From Gorsachius magnificus (lineage: Eukaryota > Chordata > Aves > Pelecaniformes > Ardeidae), in contig CM067084.1 of the NCBI GenBank assembly GCA_034008185.1, positions 4,979,385 to 5,043,384 of the forward strand: a stretch of 64,000 nt of DNA, given 5' to 3'. The translations under genes and the position numbers were made by a program. The notes beneath the pieces are model-generated. The model had not been told where the DNA came from. It worked only from the letters and a program-made list of their open reading frames with translations, and did no database searches. Of this stretch, positions 26,501 to 40,000 are shown one piece after another (position 1 is the first letter of the stretch; each line of letters begins with the position of its first letter).

Positions 26501-29500
26501 AATGATTCATTTCTAGCCTATAATAGGTTTTATTTCCCTGCTTTGCAGTAATGCATTCATTACATGCCCAATTTAGAGCAAAGTTAGCTACGGAATTCTT
26601 TATAAATATACAAGAGTCACTCTTCAGCTCATCGTCAATGCAACATCAGCACGACAACCCAGACGGTATCAGTGTAGCACAACAATAAAATGTGGACAAC
26701 AATTGTCTAATGCTCTCTTATTAGCTGAAAGAATAGGTTAAAATGACGAGAGTTCATCATATAATTGATTAGTCCAGATTCTAGTCCTTTTGGAGTCAGC
26801 AGTAAAACGCTCGTCATTTTGAATGAGTTTAGTGTCAGATGCAAATGTTTTTCAAATGCATGCCCTGTATAATGATTAATGTTGTACTAGCAACATCAGT
26901 CTGATGGTGGTCTTTGTGTTTTGGTACACGTCCCATGCTGCCAGTCCAAACGCGCCTAACTCCAGTCAACTGACTCATAGCAATAATTGGCAAGACCATT
27001 CTCATCTAGTTGTACTTTTACACATTCTTTGTGTCATAGATAAGGTGGGGGGAAGCTGTATCCATTTAAATTGGTGAAATAACATCACAGGCAGGTGGGC
27101 TTAGCACTAGCTAAACCAATTAGTAATTTACCACCATAAATTCTTACCCATTTAATGGTTACTGTTAGTAACATGAATTTTCAGAAGAGAAAAGGTGGCA
27201 GAGCTTGCAAACCATTTTTCCAAAGGGACCAGAAAGATCCCATCTAACTGGTGTACGTGCCTAACTTTCTCATTCTTAAACTCTAGGAATGTAGTGAATT
27301 TTCTATAGTAAATCCTTCTGGTATCCTTACAGTCCATGGGTATGGTTTTGATACGCTGTAAAAAGGGAGGCTTTGGCTTTTAAGTTTAGGTTCCCACGGC
27401 AGGCAGAGAGCAATTACTTCAAGCAGTTTTCAAAGGCATCTCTGCCTTACTCTGTTGACTACCTATGAAACTTGCACATTTATTTTCATTGCACTGTTAT
27501 TTAGGGACCTTAAAATTTAGGTGAAATCTGTATACATTTGTAACCACATCCAAAACACCACATTTTGTCAAGTGAGTGGGTTATGATAACTCACTTCCAA
27601 GAAGTTGTTAAAGAAACATTTGAAGTGAAACTTTTGTTTCAGGAAGCATTTAAAGCACCTGCTTTTTACATGCTAGCAATTGTATGTTGTATATAATTAT
27701 ATACCAACCTGTAAATATGAGGAAAGCAGTACAAATTTTTACAAAAGAAAAAAAAAATTATAAGATATGTCACTCAAAATAATAGTAAAAAAATAGATGT
27801 AGATTTTGCCACTTCTAACATGCCACTGTTCGTTCTCCTAAAGTGCTTCCTTATACCACTCTCAGTTCCTAAGGACTATATATTGAAGCAATAATATGAG
27901 GAAACAAACTCTCTGTCTTGAGTGGTTGTTGTCAAAATTCAACAGGCGTATTTTCACTTCTGGGATGCTGCGGTGACACTGCTGAATTCAATGGCAGAAT
28001 TATCCCCGAGTTCAGTAAGATTGAGGTTTCATCTCAGGGCTTCTCACTTTAATGATTTTACATATTTATTTTCTACCCTAAAATGATACATTAAGAAATA
28101 CAAGCATTAGTTAGTCTGATGCACAGACCAGGAGAGCAGGCCATCTGGCATCTGAAAAATATTATGACTACTGGAGACTTGTTTCCAAAATACGAATTGC
28201 TGAATTGGTATTTTCATTTCAACAAAAACAAACAGGTTAAGAGCTTTCTCTCTGAAGTTTGTTTTATTTCTGTACAATACAACAGATGGAAGTGATATTC
28301 ACCCCACTCATCAGTAAGCAGGAGGATAGAGTCTTATTTTGATAAGTCTACCAGTTGAAGTTTACAGCTTCATCAAGAACATATTCTAACTTCTGGTATC
28401 ATTTCTTGAACAACTTACAGCTTTGTGCATTGTGTTCTCTCTGGGCAATGTTCCAAGTTTCAGAGACCTGCTCTCCACTAATTTAGAGTGGATGGAGTTT
28501 GAAAAGTAAAATGTCTTTCTAATAAGAGGCTGCAAAGTCATAGCAAATAGATGCAGACAACAGTGCACAAAATGACACATCTGTGGCCAAGTACACCTTT
28601 GTGGAAAGGTACTAGCTCTTAATTAGCTGCCTTAGGAATATCTGCTGCTACTTGACAAAGTCGTTTTGCAGCAGCTTGGCTACAAAATGGGATTGTTTTA
28701 ACCTCATTTATCAAAATAAAAAAATAGAGGTGATATTTACCAATCAGTTGCACAAAAGCCACTGAATCATCTGCAGCCATGTTAGGTCTTCACTCTAGGC
28801 ATCAAGTATAAAATGAAATCGAACAATGGAACAGAAAGGACAGTGGCATTATGTCCAACTTTGATTCTTCCCTTAATTCCACTTCAGTTGTAATTCATCT
28901 GTATTAAAGGCAGTAATTCAGTTTTTCTCAGCAGTCCACAAATACATATAAATCAAATCTGTATCTCCCATAGTTCAAAGCTATTAAAAGGACTGGACAA
29001 GTTTTTAACCGTTAATGTTCTTCCCGCCAGCAGACAGCAAATGACATTCTAACGAGTCTGCCATGAAAAGAAGAAACACAATATATTTTTGGACTGTATG
29101 CCTAGATTCAAGACATTATGAGAGAGGGTAATAATAATAATATTTTGCTGCATAGCTGTAGAATAAGTAAATGTAACAGAAAAAGAACAACAAAGAAGTC
29201 AGGGAACCAAACTGAAATCATTGCGCTTCATTCTTATGGGTGATGGTATTGTGTATACAGTTATAAGCACTATTGTTCTGAGGCATGTAGAAATGCTGAA
29301 GATACCAATTTAACAGTGTAGGCTATAAAAGTTTAAGTATAATAGCAGAGTGATATTAAGAAATGGAAAAATAGGCTAACTAGCCTAAATAATACCATTA
29401 TAGCTATATATATTTGGCTGTAGAATGCTATTGCCAGGAAAGGTACAACCTCTGCACTCAAGTCAACTAAAACACTTTAAATATAAAGTACCATAGCAAC

Positions 29501-32500
29501 AAAACCAGACAGAGTCATGCAGCTCTAGGTGATCTAATAAATGCTGCTGATTTTTATGCCCGTGTAAACTGTGGAATGGAAGAAAGTTGCACAGTGACTT
29601 GGTGAGCATTTGAGAGGATTCCAAAAGCAGGTTGAATTATCTGGAACTAAGCTTGATGAAACATGTGGAGTGAAATGAAACTGAATAAGACACTCTTCCC
29701 TACTACAGGTCATGCCTTGCTGGCTAAAAATGTCACCCAGGCAGAAAAGCATGAGGGCATTGGAAAACCTCTGCTTTCTTCTGTCCCTCAAGTAATTTGT
29801 TGCATAAATACTCAGGAGAGAGGAGGGTACTGCAGGAAACACTGACAGGGAAAACATTTTAGGGCAGATTTGCTTCAGAGATTACAGGAGTCCATATTAG
29901 TGAAATGAAAGGATGCAAACAGGTCTTACCTCAGAAGTCATTAAAACAATTCTTCCAGACTGCTGTGCTGCAGCTTGGCTGAGTACTCAGGCCACTGGAG
30001 AACTGTCTTGTGTCCTTGTTTGTCACTGGCTTTGATGCATTGCAGTGTTAGCGTGCAGTAGAAGGACTTAATTTCTGTGGTTTTGTCATTATCAGTCAGT
30101 GGGGCACAGATTTGCAGTTCTTCATGATTTCACTTCTCCATCCTTAACCTGGGGGTAAGAGTAATCTTTAAATGCATTTACAAAGGGCTGTAAATGTAAT
30201 TAATACACGAAGCAACTGTGCAGTACAGGTGGAAAAGCCCACACCTTAGATCGAGGATGCTCAGTACATTTAAAATCTTGTCTGACCTATTGGGACTTTC
30301 AGGTTTGTGTTTCCTGAAGACAAAATCTGAGAAATGGAAGAAGTATTTTCACTAACTGCAGTTTAAAGGAGAAGGTGGGCTTTGTACACAGCTTCTGCAG
30401 TACTCTGTGTTTTGTGGTTATATCAAATCCTACTGATGTTAATTTAGATGGCAAGGACTAATGTAATACAAAGTTCAGGTTGTTAGTCAAATCAATACAG
30501 ATAACACGGTAACACTTCAAATTAAATGATTTCTCCAATGAGTATTTAATTTGCATGTAAACAATGGTTATTGTTAGTTAATTAAATGTCACATGATTGT
30601 TCAAAGTGCACTTATTGATACTTGTAGTTAACTACAAACAAAATGGCCACAGAAGCATGATTTGAGACACATTTCTTTGGACTTGCTACTACTAGAATAT
30701 CCCTGACATGGCATTTTGTTTCCTGGAAATGGGACATACATGGCTAGTTACTTTTCTGGCTACATAGCCTATAGTAGCAAGACTGTTCTCCTTTACAACC
30801 AAGAAGTGAATCTGTAGTATCTGTTTTAAGTTATTGTTGTATTCCCTGATTTGGAATCTGGATCTGTAACACAGAGCGGGTATCTCATGTCTTCATTATT
30901 TTGGTAAAACAAAAGCAACTGCTCTTGAGAAAAGGCATTATTGTGTATGTTGTCCGTAGTACACTTGATTACTTCTCCTTAGGCTCACTTTAAGGCTAGA
31001 AAATTTTATATTGACAGCTGTACATTTTATTTTGGTTTGGTTTGTTTTCTGATGTTTATCTTTACTGATTCTTCCCTACAGTGTACCCTTGAATTTGAAT
31101 GAATAGCCAGTTTATTGTGGAGGAAGAGGAAGAATGTATGTAATTGACAGAGAGGAGGGGAATTGGAAGGCTTTATGGCCTTTAAATTCTGTCATAGCAA
31201 TTTAATTTCTAATCAGAGACTTTATTTATTATCCTGGTGTCACCTGTCATCCTGATGAGGGTAGTGATTAAAGTGTGGTACAGACCATAGTGCATATGTA
31301 CTTCGTTTAAGCTAAAAATAACCTCTTTTTAGCTCAGTGGCTTTTAAGTAGGTCTTTCATTTTTCTTTGACAACTTAATACTGTTTTTCACTTTAACTTT
31401 AGAAATAGTTCATAAACTACAAGTATACAAATTCTTACAGGGAGCATAATTTTTAAAAACAGTTAATGATGCATTTTTTGTAGGAGGATGGCACATTTTC
31501 TAAATGTTTTGTGCTTAAAATAGCTATTAATCAAAAACTTCAATCTGTAACAAACAAGAAACAAACTTGTAACCACCTGTTTTATTAAGAAGGAGCTATT
31601 TATAATGATGTAAACTAGACATATTTTAGCAAAATTGAATACTCTCAGAGCTGAAACATGGACTAATGGACTAAATGCTGCGAAACTCAGCTGGAAATCC
31701 TTATCGTCATATTCTGTTACAAACTTGATGGATAAGGAAGTTATGGTTGACCTTTTAGGAAAAGAAAATCATGTTTTTTTCAGGAGCATATGTTGTGTCC
31801 CTGCTGAAATCCTTATTATCTGGTATGGAGAAACCATACATGATTTCTGTTCAAGAATATGGATATACATGTTTATTTCTGTCTTTTATTCTTTATTAGC
31901 ATTTGTCTGTGGATCACCTTGTGGGGATGTATTTTTCCATGAGAAATAGCAAAATATACTGTTATATTTTTTAATGAACAAACCCAATGTTTTCTGTATC
32001 TTGAGGCTATCCGAAACATTATTGTTAGGATTCCCATTTGTAGAGATTGAAATAATTATTAAAGTAACGAAGCTAAAAGTATTCTCGGGATGCGGATCTA
32101 TCTTGTTGATCCAAAGACCACTATAAAGGGTGATGAAGTTACTTTCTGATTTGCAATCAATTGCTAAGAACAATTATTGCCAGATGTTCCATAAAGAGAT
32201 AAGGAGTCCTCTCTTTTGCCTAATTGTCTATCATGGCTTTCACTCTAAAGAGCTCTTCCTTGATGCATTACTGATAGCTGCATTCAGTTGCTGATATTCT
32301 CTGAGGTAATTGGACTATATTGATCTGAGGGTTAGGGAGCATAACTGTAGTGGCAGTCCCAAAAACTGGCAAATACAGCTACCACAGAATACATTTCTGA
32401 AACCTTTCTGAGAGGTTTCTCACCAGTATTAACTTTGTGTCACTCATATAAATGTATTGTTTTTAAAACTCTTCTTATTTGTCATTTGCAACTATGTACG

Positions 32501-33185
32501 TTTGGAAGGAAACATCCACATACAACATGATAACAAAGCCTGAATAAAAGCAAACTGGTGACGATCCTTGGAAGGAAATTGTAATTAAGTTTTTCATTAA
32601 TTATTATTACTTCTATAATCATTTCATGTCTGAACACTAGCTTATGATAAGAAAATCTACATCTCCTAGAGCTGTGAGGCAAAGGCATTCCATTAGTCAT
32701 CATACCCTGCATAATGAGTGGCATTGCTAATAAGACACAACAGACTTCAAAGTTATTCAATCAGCCATCTGAATAATGAGATTTTACACAAAAATGTAAA
32801 TAGTGAGCATGCAACAAAAGCAATAAGGTGGATTATAACATTTTCTTTTAAGCCACCACAAATTGATAAATTGAAAGGAATTTAATTACATTTTGTAAGT
32901 AATACAGAGCATTTCACAGATTCCTTAAAAAACAGAATAGGTCAGGGCACTCAGTGCTTTAGAAGAATATGAATTTCAATAATAGAAATAACTGCTAATA
33001 ATAAGCTTTATTGGAATCTGTAGCTTTGCATATAAATTTTGGTGGAAAACATCTGCCAAATATTTCTTACAATAAGTCAGAAGAATGCTAATACCAAACT
33101 TGACAAACATGCCAGACTTAGAGACCAGCCCCTAGTATACATTACTGCAAATTACCTCTAAAAATACTATAATTTTTATATACAC
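23525..33185. other. AT-rich non-coding stretch
   Basis: About 9.6 kb with no gene, RNA gene or interspersed repeat I can support. The best minus-strand frame is 29534-29857 (107 codons), but it is rich in Ser, Phe and Cys and looks like chance. A perfect 16-bp palindrome is at 27689-27704. The block at about 26,570-26,900 has several short TAAT/ATTA clusters, which is not enough for a regulatory call. Confidence 0.6.
27689..27704. repeat. Perfect 16-bp AT palindrome
   Basis: GTATATAATTATATAC equals its own reverse complement. It may extrude weakly as a cruciform but is otherwise typical of AT-rich DNA. Confidence 0.8.
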
Positions 33186-33190
33186 AATTT

Positions 33191-33260
33191 ATGTTATGTT
33201 ATGTTATATTATATTATATTATATTATATTATATTATATTATATTATATTACATTATATT
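33191..33260. repeat. (ATATT)n pentanucleotide microsatellite
   Basis: The tract begins with three ATGTT-type units and continues as about ten ATATT units, with one ACATT variant near the end. It abuts the CR1 fragment that follows. Confidence 0.95.
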
Positions 33261-33261
33261 T

Positions 33262-33406
33262 GGCACCAAGCCTGTCAGAATTCAGGGAGCATCTGGACAA
33301 TGCTCTTAGTCATATGGTTTAGCTTTAGGTAGCTCCTGTGAGGAGCAGGGAGTTAGACTTGATCCTTATGGATCCCTTCCAACTTGAGATATTCTATGAT
33401 TCTATA
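33262..33406 (+). mobile_element. CR1 LINE, 3' end fragment
   Basis: Typical CR1 3' sequence is visible in order: CCTGTCAGAATTCAGGGAGC, then ATCTGGACAATGCTCTTAGT, then GTTAGACTTGATCCTTATGG, GATCCCTTCCAACTTGAGAT and ATTCTATGATTCTATAATA. It is plus-strand, about 145 bp long, 5'-truncated and non-coding. This subtype (GACAATGCTCT, GGATCCCTTCCAACT) differs from the other copies in the window. It lies between two AT pentanucleotide tracts. Confidence 0.9.
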
Positions 33407-33430
33407 ATAAAATATAATATAATATAATAG
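33404..33430. repeat. (AATAT)n tract at CR1 3' end
   Basis: About four AATAT-type units directly follow the CR1 terminus, where the element's own short tandem tail would be. The sequence is the reverse complement of the ATATT tract on the other side of the element. Confidence 0.85.
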
Positions 33431-33431
33431 C

Positions 33432-33920
33432 AGCTTGAGAAAGAATGATGTGTGACTGATGGTTGAATTTGATTTTTTATGTGTAGAATCATATTATTTT
33501 ACTCCCAGAACTTGAGAGACACAAAATTAAAGGACAATGTTTCAGTTTTATTTAAAATACCATGAAAAATCAGTCTCAGAAGTTGTTGGAACTAATGGCA
33601 GTTTTGTGGTTGGTATTGCTGTAAAATAAGGATTTGGGCTAATTGAAAATATGAGCATTTGGAATCCACCTTCAGGTGTTTTGGAACCTATATTTTGCAG
33701 GATCATGCTTCTAGAATGTTTCTCGTATGTATATAGGAAAAAAAAATTATAGCTTTGATTCAAAATTCCTGTGTTAAACTTAAGCATCTGATAAAAATTT
33801 CTAGAGCTCCATTCCCCTCTGTCTTATGCATAATGTACTCCATTTTTTACCATGATAATGTATATCAGAGATAAAACAGCACAATAGGAGAAAAAAAAGC
33901 ATGCATTTTAACAGTGCAAA
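33432..33920. other. Non-coding stretch between repeats
   Basis: Nothing recognisable. The minus-strand frame at 33548-33787 has no family resemblance and is taken as chance. Confidence 0.6.
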
Positions 33921-33924
33921 GATG

Positions 33925-34085
33925 CAAAAACTGGATCAGATCGAAGGTTCGTCTCATCCAGTGTCCTCTCACCGGCAGCAGTCATCAGCAGCTGTACATA
34001 GCAAAGTAAGAAAAATACACCTTCTCTTCAGTAGTCCCCCAGCACCCACCCATTTTCAGTTCAGGGATTTCACTTGTCCTTGGAG
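33925..34085 (+). mobile_element. Ancient diverged interspersed repeat (amniote, CR1/LINE-like 3' region)
   Basis: The segment GGATCAGATCGAAGGTTCGT followed by CTCATCCAGTGTCCTCTCACCGG matches, from memory, an old repeat of birds, turtles and crocodilians. Its consensus reads roughly GGATCAGACCAAAGGTCCAT, then CTAGTCCAGTATCCTGTC. Downstream parts also fit: GTAAGAAAAATACACC, GTAGTCCCCCAGCACCC and CAGTTCAGGGATTTCACTTG. Many substitutions, several at CpG sites, indicate great age. An open frame at 33901-34092 is a by-product of this repeat. The assignment to a named family is uncertain. Confidence 0.5.
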
Positions 34086-34089
34086 TTTG

Positions 34090-37000
34090 TGAGATTGTGT
34101 ACATTTAGGCAAAAATCAGTGGAGTTCTATAAATTATCTAAACCTTGCATGAACCTGAGAAAAATTGCATGGCTCTTTTCCTCTGCAGGTAGAAGAACTA
34201 AGGATTTTTTAAGTTCTGCTGAATCTTTTTAGGAGGGCTAAACCAAGAAGATCCCACAGATTTCTTAAAACCCCATGCATTCAATGATATTCCGTTCCTG
34301 AGCAGGTAGGAGGGATAGTGTCTTTGATAAACATGATCCCTCATCCCTCAAGTACCAAATACGTGGAGATGATATCAGGGGATGTTTATATTTCACCAAA
34401 TTAAGCTTTGAAAGAGTCACTAAACCCATTTCTTGTGGTTATCAAAATATATGTACATTTTTCTTATCTGAAACAATGCAGGAAGCAAGGCAAGAAGATG
34501 ATAAATACTTGAACTGAAAACTCAAACCTCAAATGCCTTCCTGAACTTGTTTCCAGTAAAATGAGGATGTGAGGAATAAACTAGCATATTTCCATGTAGT
34601 GTTTCAGAAAAGGTTTTATTATTGTAGTAGCTATAGATAAATACCTCGATAACAAACCTGTGGAATCTGAGGCAATCTTAACATCTGGAACAAAAACTTT
34701 ACTTGGAAAATGTTGCTCGCACAGTTTTATATTTTGTCTAGTAAAAATTAGTGATAATATAAAAGAATAGTTTTTACAGGATGCAAATGCTTTATCTCAT
34801 CCCTGTAGCAGGTGACTGTAAAATTAATTTCTGACCAACATCAAGAACCTTTATAGTGATCTTGAACAGCACTACTTCCACCCATGTTTATTCCATTATT
34901 TTGTAGCCCTACCCAGTCAATGCTTCTGGTTGATAATTAGGTGCAGTCTACACATTCTCATCATCCTGTCTGGCAAATACATAATTTTTGTTGTTGGCAA
35001 GTCATTCTTTAGTACAAAGCGCTAACATATTTGACTGAAAGAAATGCTGTTTGAAATCAATTTTCATAGTCACAGGTGTATGCTAGAAGTTGTTCCTACT
35101 GCCATGTAGGAGTGTCAGATAATCATGCTTCCCAATCATGTAGAAAGTGGTTTCACAAGTATCCCTAACAGAAAATATAAATTAATGAGAGATAAAATGG
35201 TTTTTCTACACACTTTCTAAGTTGTACCAAGTGTACTTAAAGGAGTCTTCCTAGGAACTTGGATAATTGTCATGGTTTTCAGCTTTCTGTATGAGCATGT
35301 GAGAGCCAGAGCAGAAAATATCTGGCAAAAGGCTATTTATAGCTCAGAAGCCAACACGTAGTATAAGATGCATATTCCCTAGGCAGCATATGTGTTCCTT
35401 CATATACTGATTTTTACCAACCTAAGCAGAGATTCCTTATAGGTATAATAAATTTCTTTGAAATAGGGTGTGTGCAGGGGGTTGCATAGAAGCCACTGAT
35501 GAGGAAGGGGACCTTTATGCGTGTGTCATTCATATTCCTTTAGCCCTTATCTTTCATTACCATTCTGTAAAGGAGAAATGTCACTTTCAAAGGATGTACT
35601 ATGGACTATGTAGCCTACTATGTAGGCTGTTCTGAATTCAAGTTGAGTTTGGCTTTCCTAAAACAGAAAAGAGCTCACCATGGCACCATCGTAAGCAAGA
35701 GTTTCTAATGTCTTAAATTATTGTTTGATTACACCATTAAAATGAGAAAATAAAAAATCAAACAGACCCTCCCCAAAACCCTCCAACAAAAGGCAGCATT
35801 TCTCATGTTCATTTGGCATTGCTAAACTGCTTAAAACAATCGATAAAATAATAAATAATAACTTAAAAATCAGAATTAACTCCTGAGAACATAAAAAAGC
35901 AAAGGACTTTCATTCATTTTTATTTGTAAAGAAATAGAGGCTCTCCACTGCTTGGTGCTGATCTGGGATACAATATTATTTTTAATTTAAAACAGTTCCT
36001 GTGGTTGTACATACTGTTTATAATTTTTTCAACCAAAAATTCAGGGAATTACATTGTTTGAAGACAAAATAAAGTTTTAGGTATTGCATTATATAGTCAT
36101 AGATGTAGTAATCAGTAGTAATAGAGAACTCTGAGCTATGAATTGGTTTCTCTGAATGTGATATGTCAGGAGGAAATGTCTTGAATGAAAATAGAAGTTT
36201 TCCAGAGCTAAATCATCATATATGTTTTAAGCATGCTGTACTAATAGGAGTTCAGTGCCTGGGAACTGCAGAAGAGCGAGTGGGAAGGGGTAGAACTGAA
36301 AAATAGTTATACTGGAAGGAGATGGATACCTTTGGCAGAGATACAGGTACATACATTTTTCTGGCCCAACTAAGTCCCATAAAGGGCATGAAAGAATTCT
36401 TAGGATATTTCTTAAATTACTCTAAGTCGTAAATGATTTAATGGAAAACTTCATTCCATAGCTTGTTCTGTATTAAAGATACGATTTCCATTGATTCTAT
36501 AGGATGGCAATTAAGACTTCTGAAAACTTCAGAGTTACCCTGAGCAGCAAGGGAAAGCTTCATTTCTTTTGAATCAGCTCTGAAGCATTTGAATTTAGTA
36601 TCCCCAACACTAACCTCATATATGATAAGTTTGGATTCCAAGTTTTCACATACTGTCTGTTTAAATTTCTAGCTCTAAAAATGAAGCTGCAAAGACTTCT
36701 TACAAAGTTTAGGGATCTGGGTACACAAATACATGTGAAGCCGTACATTGATGGATTGATGGTAAAACTCTGGTGGAGACAAAGAGAAGGCTGCTTTGAA
36801 ACCAGGTGTCTGGTCTTCTGCTTATGTTGGCTGACCTGTGTAAAAATCCAGCAATGCAGAGAAAAAGCATAGCAATGATCATTTGCATTGTGTATAAAAG
36901 TATCTGATGTGTAGTATGCTCTGTCTCCTGATACTTTCTGTTAAGTAATGCATGAAACACTATTTAAAAATTCAGGTGGAACTTTATAAATCAATCAGTA

Positions 37001-40000
37001 GATTATGATTATTAGTAGTAGCAAACTCAATTTTATAGCAGTATGCTCCTTTATGATCATGCCAGCAGGTAAAAGCTTTGCTGCTGGCCATCTGCCATTC
37101 AAGCAGGCTACACCAACCTTTTACCTGTCTGAAAGAATAAAGCTGCTCTTTAGAAAAAGACACCAGAATTGTATTTAAAAATATTACTTTGATCTGCTGG
37201 AAAAACAATTGTCAAAATCTGAAGCAATAATGGCTACGGTATAACTTAGAATGACTTAGTTATGTTGCATTTAAGAGAATCCATTATATGAGACCAAGAA
37301 AAATCCATTAAGTAAAATAATAATATCATATTTACAATGTACACTATGAATACTATTTTGCTAACTTACCCAGCAGTAAAATAAAATGTTGGAAATTATC
37401 TGTACTCTCAGCAGGAACACTTTTTTATTTCCCAGTCAGAAGTTCTTGTAAAATTCTATTATATTTTATGGGAAAAAAATGGAATTTTGACTGGAAAATA
37501 GCTTGTTGGCAGAAACAGAAAAATATATGCTTTCAGTTTTGTGCATGGATATTGGCATCAATACCAATACTTTGCAGACAGATTTGTAGTAAATGCTGTA
37601 TATGCAGCAAATACATCACTGATTTTACTAAATCTATTTAAAAGAAAGTTAGGCATAAAATATCTCTGGTTATCAAAAACATTGAATAGTCTTCTTATGG
37701 ATTTTTGAAGTTAATTCTTTAACATAACACATCAAAACTACTAGAGTTATGTTTTCAATCAATGTCAAGTATAATGACTTGTATACAATCTGGTTGCATG
37801 TGCAAAATTCATAAATATATTTTATTGCAATGAACCCTGTCAGAAATTAAATCTCATTTTATGCGCAAGTTTGCTGTGCCCTGGGTGGGAAAAGGTAGGG
37901 CCTCCAGAACAGGACACAAAATAGCCGTCATGGTAAGCAAGGGCATGCTAATGATGAGCACACTTCTAATGGCCCCGAGCTAACCAGCTAGAAGATGCTG
38001 ATGTCAGCAATGATCTTAAATGCTGGGTTACTCAGATTTCCATCTGATTTACATCAGACAGATCCCAGTCTGGATGAATGGGGAAAATAAGTTCATTAAG
38101 TTACTTCCTCATTGGTAAGATCATGCATCTAGGAATTAGACTGTATAACCCATTTACAGTGCAGATTTGAAAAGCAGTGGAGGATTTATGAGTCATGGTA
38201 AATCACACTTTCCCAGAGGTAGCTAAAACCATTGCCAGAATTTCTAAGCTAGAGTAGAGAGCAGTATAATCTCATTAGTATGACTGGAATATGATTTTTA
38301 GCGTTAAGAGTTCTGGCTTCCTAAAAGAAATGTTTATTGAAAAATTAGGAAGGGCACAAAACAGGCCTAATAACTGACCAAGGGTCTGGAAAATCTGGAG
38401 AAGGAAGTTCAGTCACAAATTCAGTCAATTTTGATTGAAATTTGAGAGTTGATCAAGGGGTTTGGTCACATTACCTACACTGGGAGCAGTTAGTACTATT
38501 AGACGATTCTTTGTTCTGGAAGTAAAAGGCAGATTTCGTGGCTGGAATCTGAAATCCAGTGTACTCAGACTAGACACAGGATACAGACTCTACCCCTGCA
38601 GTAATTAGCCATTAGGAAAAAATCACCAAATGAGGTGATGAGTTTCTTATAAAAAATTTTAAATCAAAAGTTTGTCTTTTTCTTTAAGTTATGATCAAAT
38701 TCAAATACCTTCTGCACTGGATGCAGCAATTACTGAAAGGGAGTCTTTCTGATGTATTACAGAGGTCAGACTATGTTTATAAAGGTTCCTTCAATCCCTA
38801 AAATTCCTAAATCTGTATTAACATTGTATGGAAATATGATGGAAGGAAGAGAATATATATCACTGTAGTCATGTCTAATATGAAATATTAATTAAACACT
38901 GTAAATTGTGAATCTACAGAAAAGTGCACATTTTACTGTTGCTCCAAAGAGAAAAAAAGTGAAGGAAGGGTTCAGCAGTTCTCAGATAAAAATATGTCTT
39001 GGTAATACATATGTCGGATACATTTTCTTCTAGAATGTCAGATGTCGTATAAAGGCAAGACATGCTGTAAAAAGAAGCTGTCTTGGAAAAATGGGATTCA
39101 AACAGCCACTGCACTGAAAATGTAGAAAAATGAAATTACTTAAAAATGCATGTAAATGGGCAGAGAAAGCATTATAGCAAAAAATGCACTCATGCTTCAA
39201 TAAAAGCTGTGGTTTCCTACTGTGAAAATGAAGTTTTAGGTCATCCAGTACATCAAGGAAAAGAAATGATTGAATTTAAAGTTGGTTAGTTTAAAGCATT
39301 CCATCAAGTGTTTAACATTAATGATAGCCCAAAGCTGTTCTTATACTTTACCTATGGTAAAGCAGAGGAAGACCATAAAATAAATTAATTGATCTTTGTT
39401 ATTATTTGATGCTAATGACGAGTTATTACTACAGACTCTAATACCACTATCCTAATTAAAATCTGGGGGGTCTGAGGGTGTAATTGCTTCATCATTATGA
39501 TTCAGAAACAACAGGATTAACTCTGAATATTTCCCTTAATATCAACAGAAGTATTTCAAAAGTGCAGGAGATGAAAACCTGTCCCACAGATATTTCCAAA
39601 GCAGATAAAGGAGAAAATAAGCTAATTCTGTTTCGGTATGAATGCAACTTTAAATGCAAATCATGAACTTTATTCTATCCCCAGTTAGGTGAGAAAGCAA
39701 CTCTACCAAAATCAATACAAAGTTTCAGTTGTAAGAAACCTGTACAAGAAGAGACTGAGATTAGGATTTCCAAGTTTATCTGTTAAAAAGAGGTTGCTAC
39801 AAAGAGCAGAAAACTTAGTGAGCTTCAGACACTTTTTGCTGTTTATAAATATCTAAAGAGTTTAAGTACCACTCCTCACAAAATACATTGCTTCTACTGA
39901 TCAACTGTATTTTTAGCTCAGAAGCACATGCTCTCATACTGTGAAGTAGATCTAAACTGGACCAAGTCTTAAAATAATGTCCCTATCACATTTAATTGTT

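Noticed and set aside
29534..29857. 107-codon minus-strand frame overlapping a plus-strand frame
   Set aside because: Ser/Phe/Cys-rich with no domain and no supporting signals; the two overlapping frames are most simply chance.
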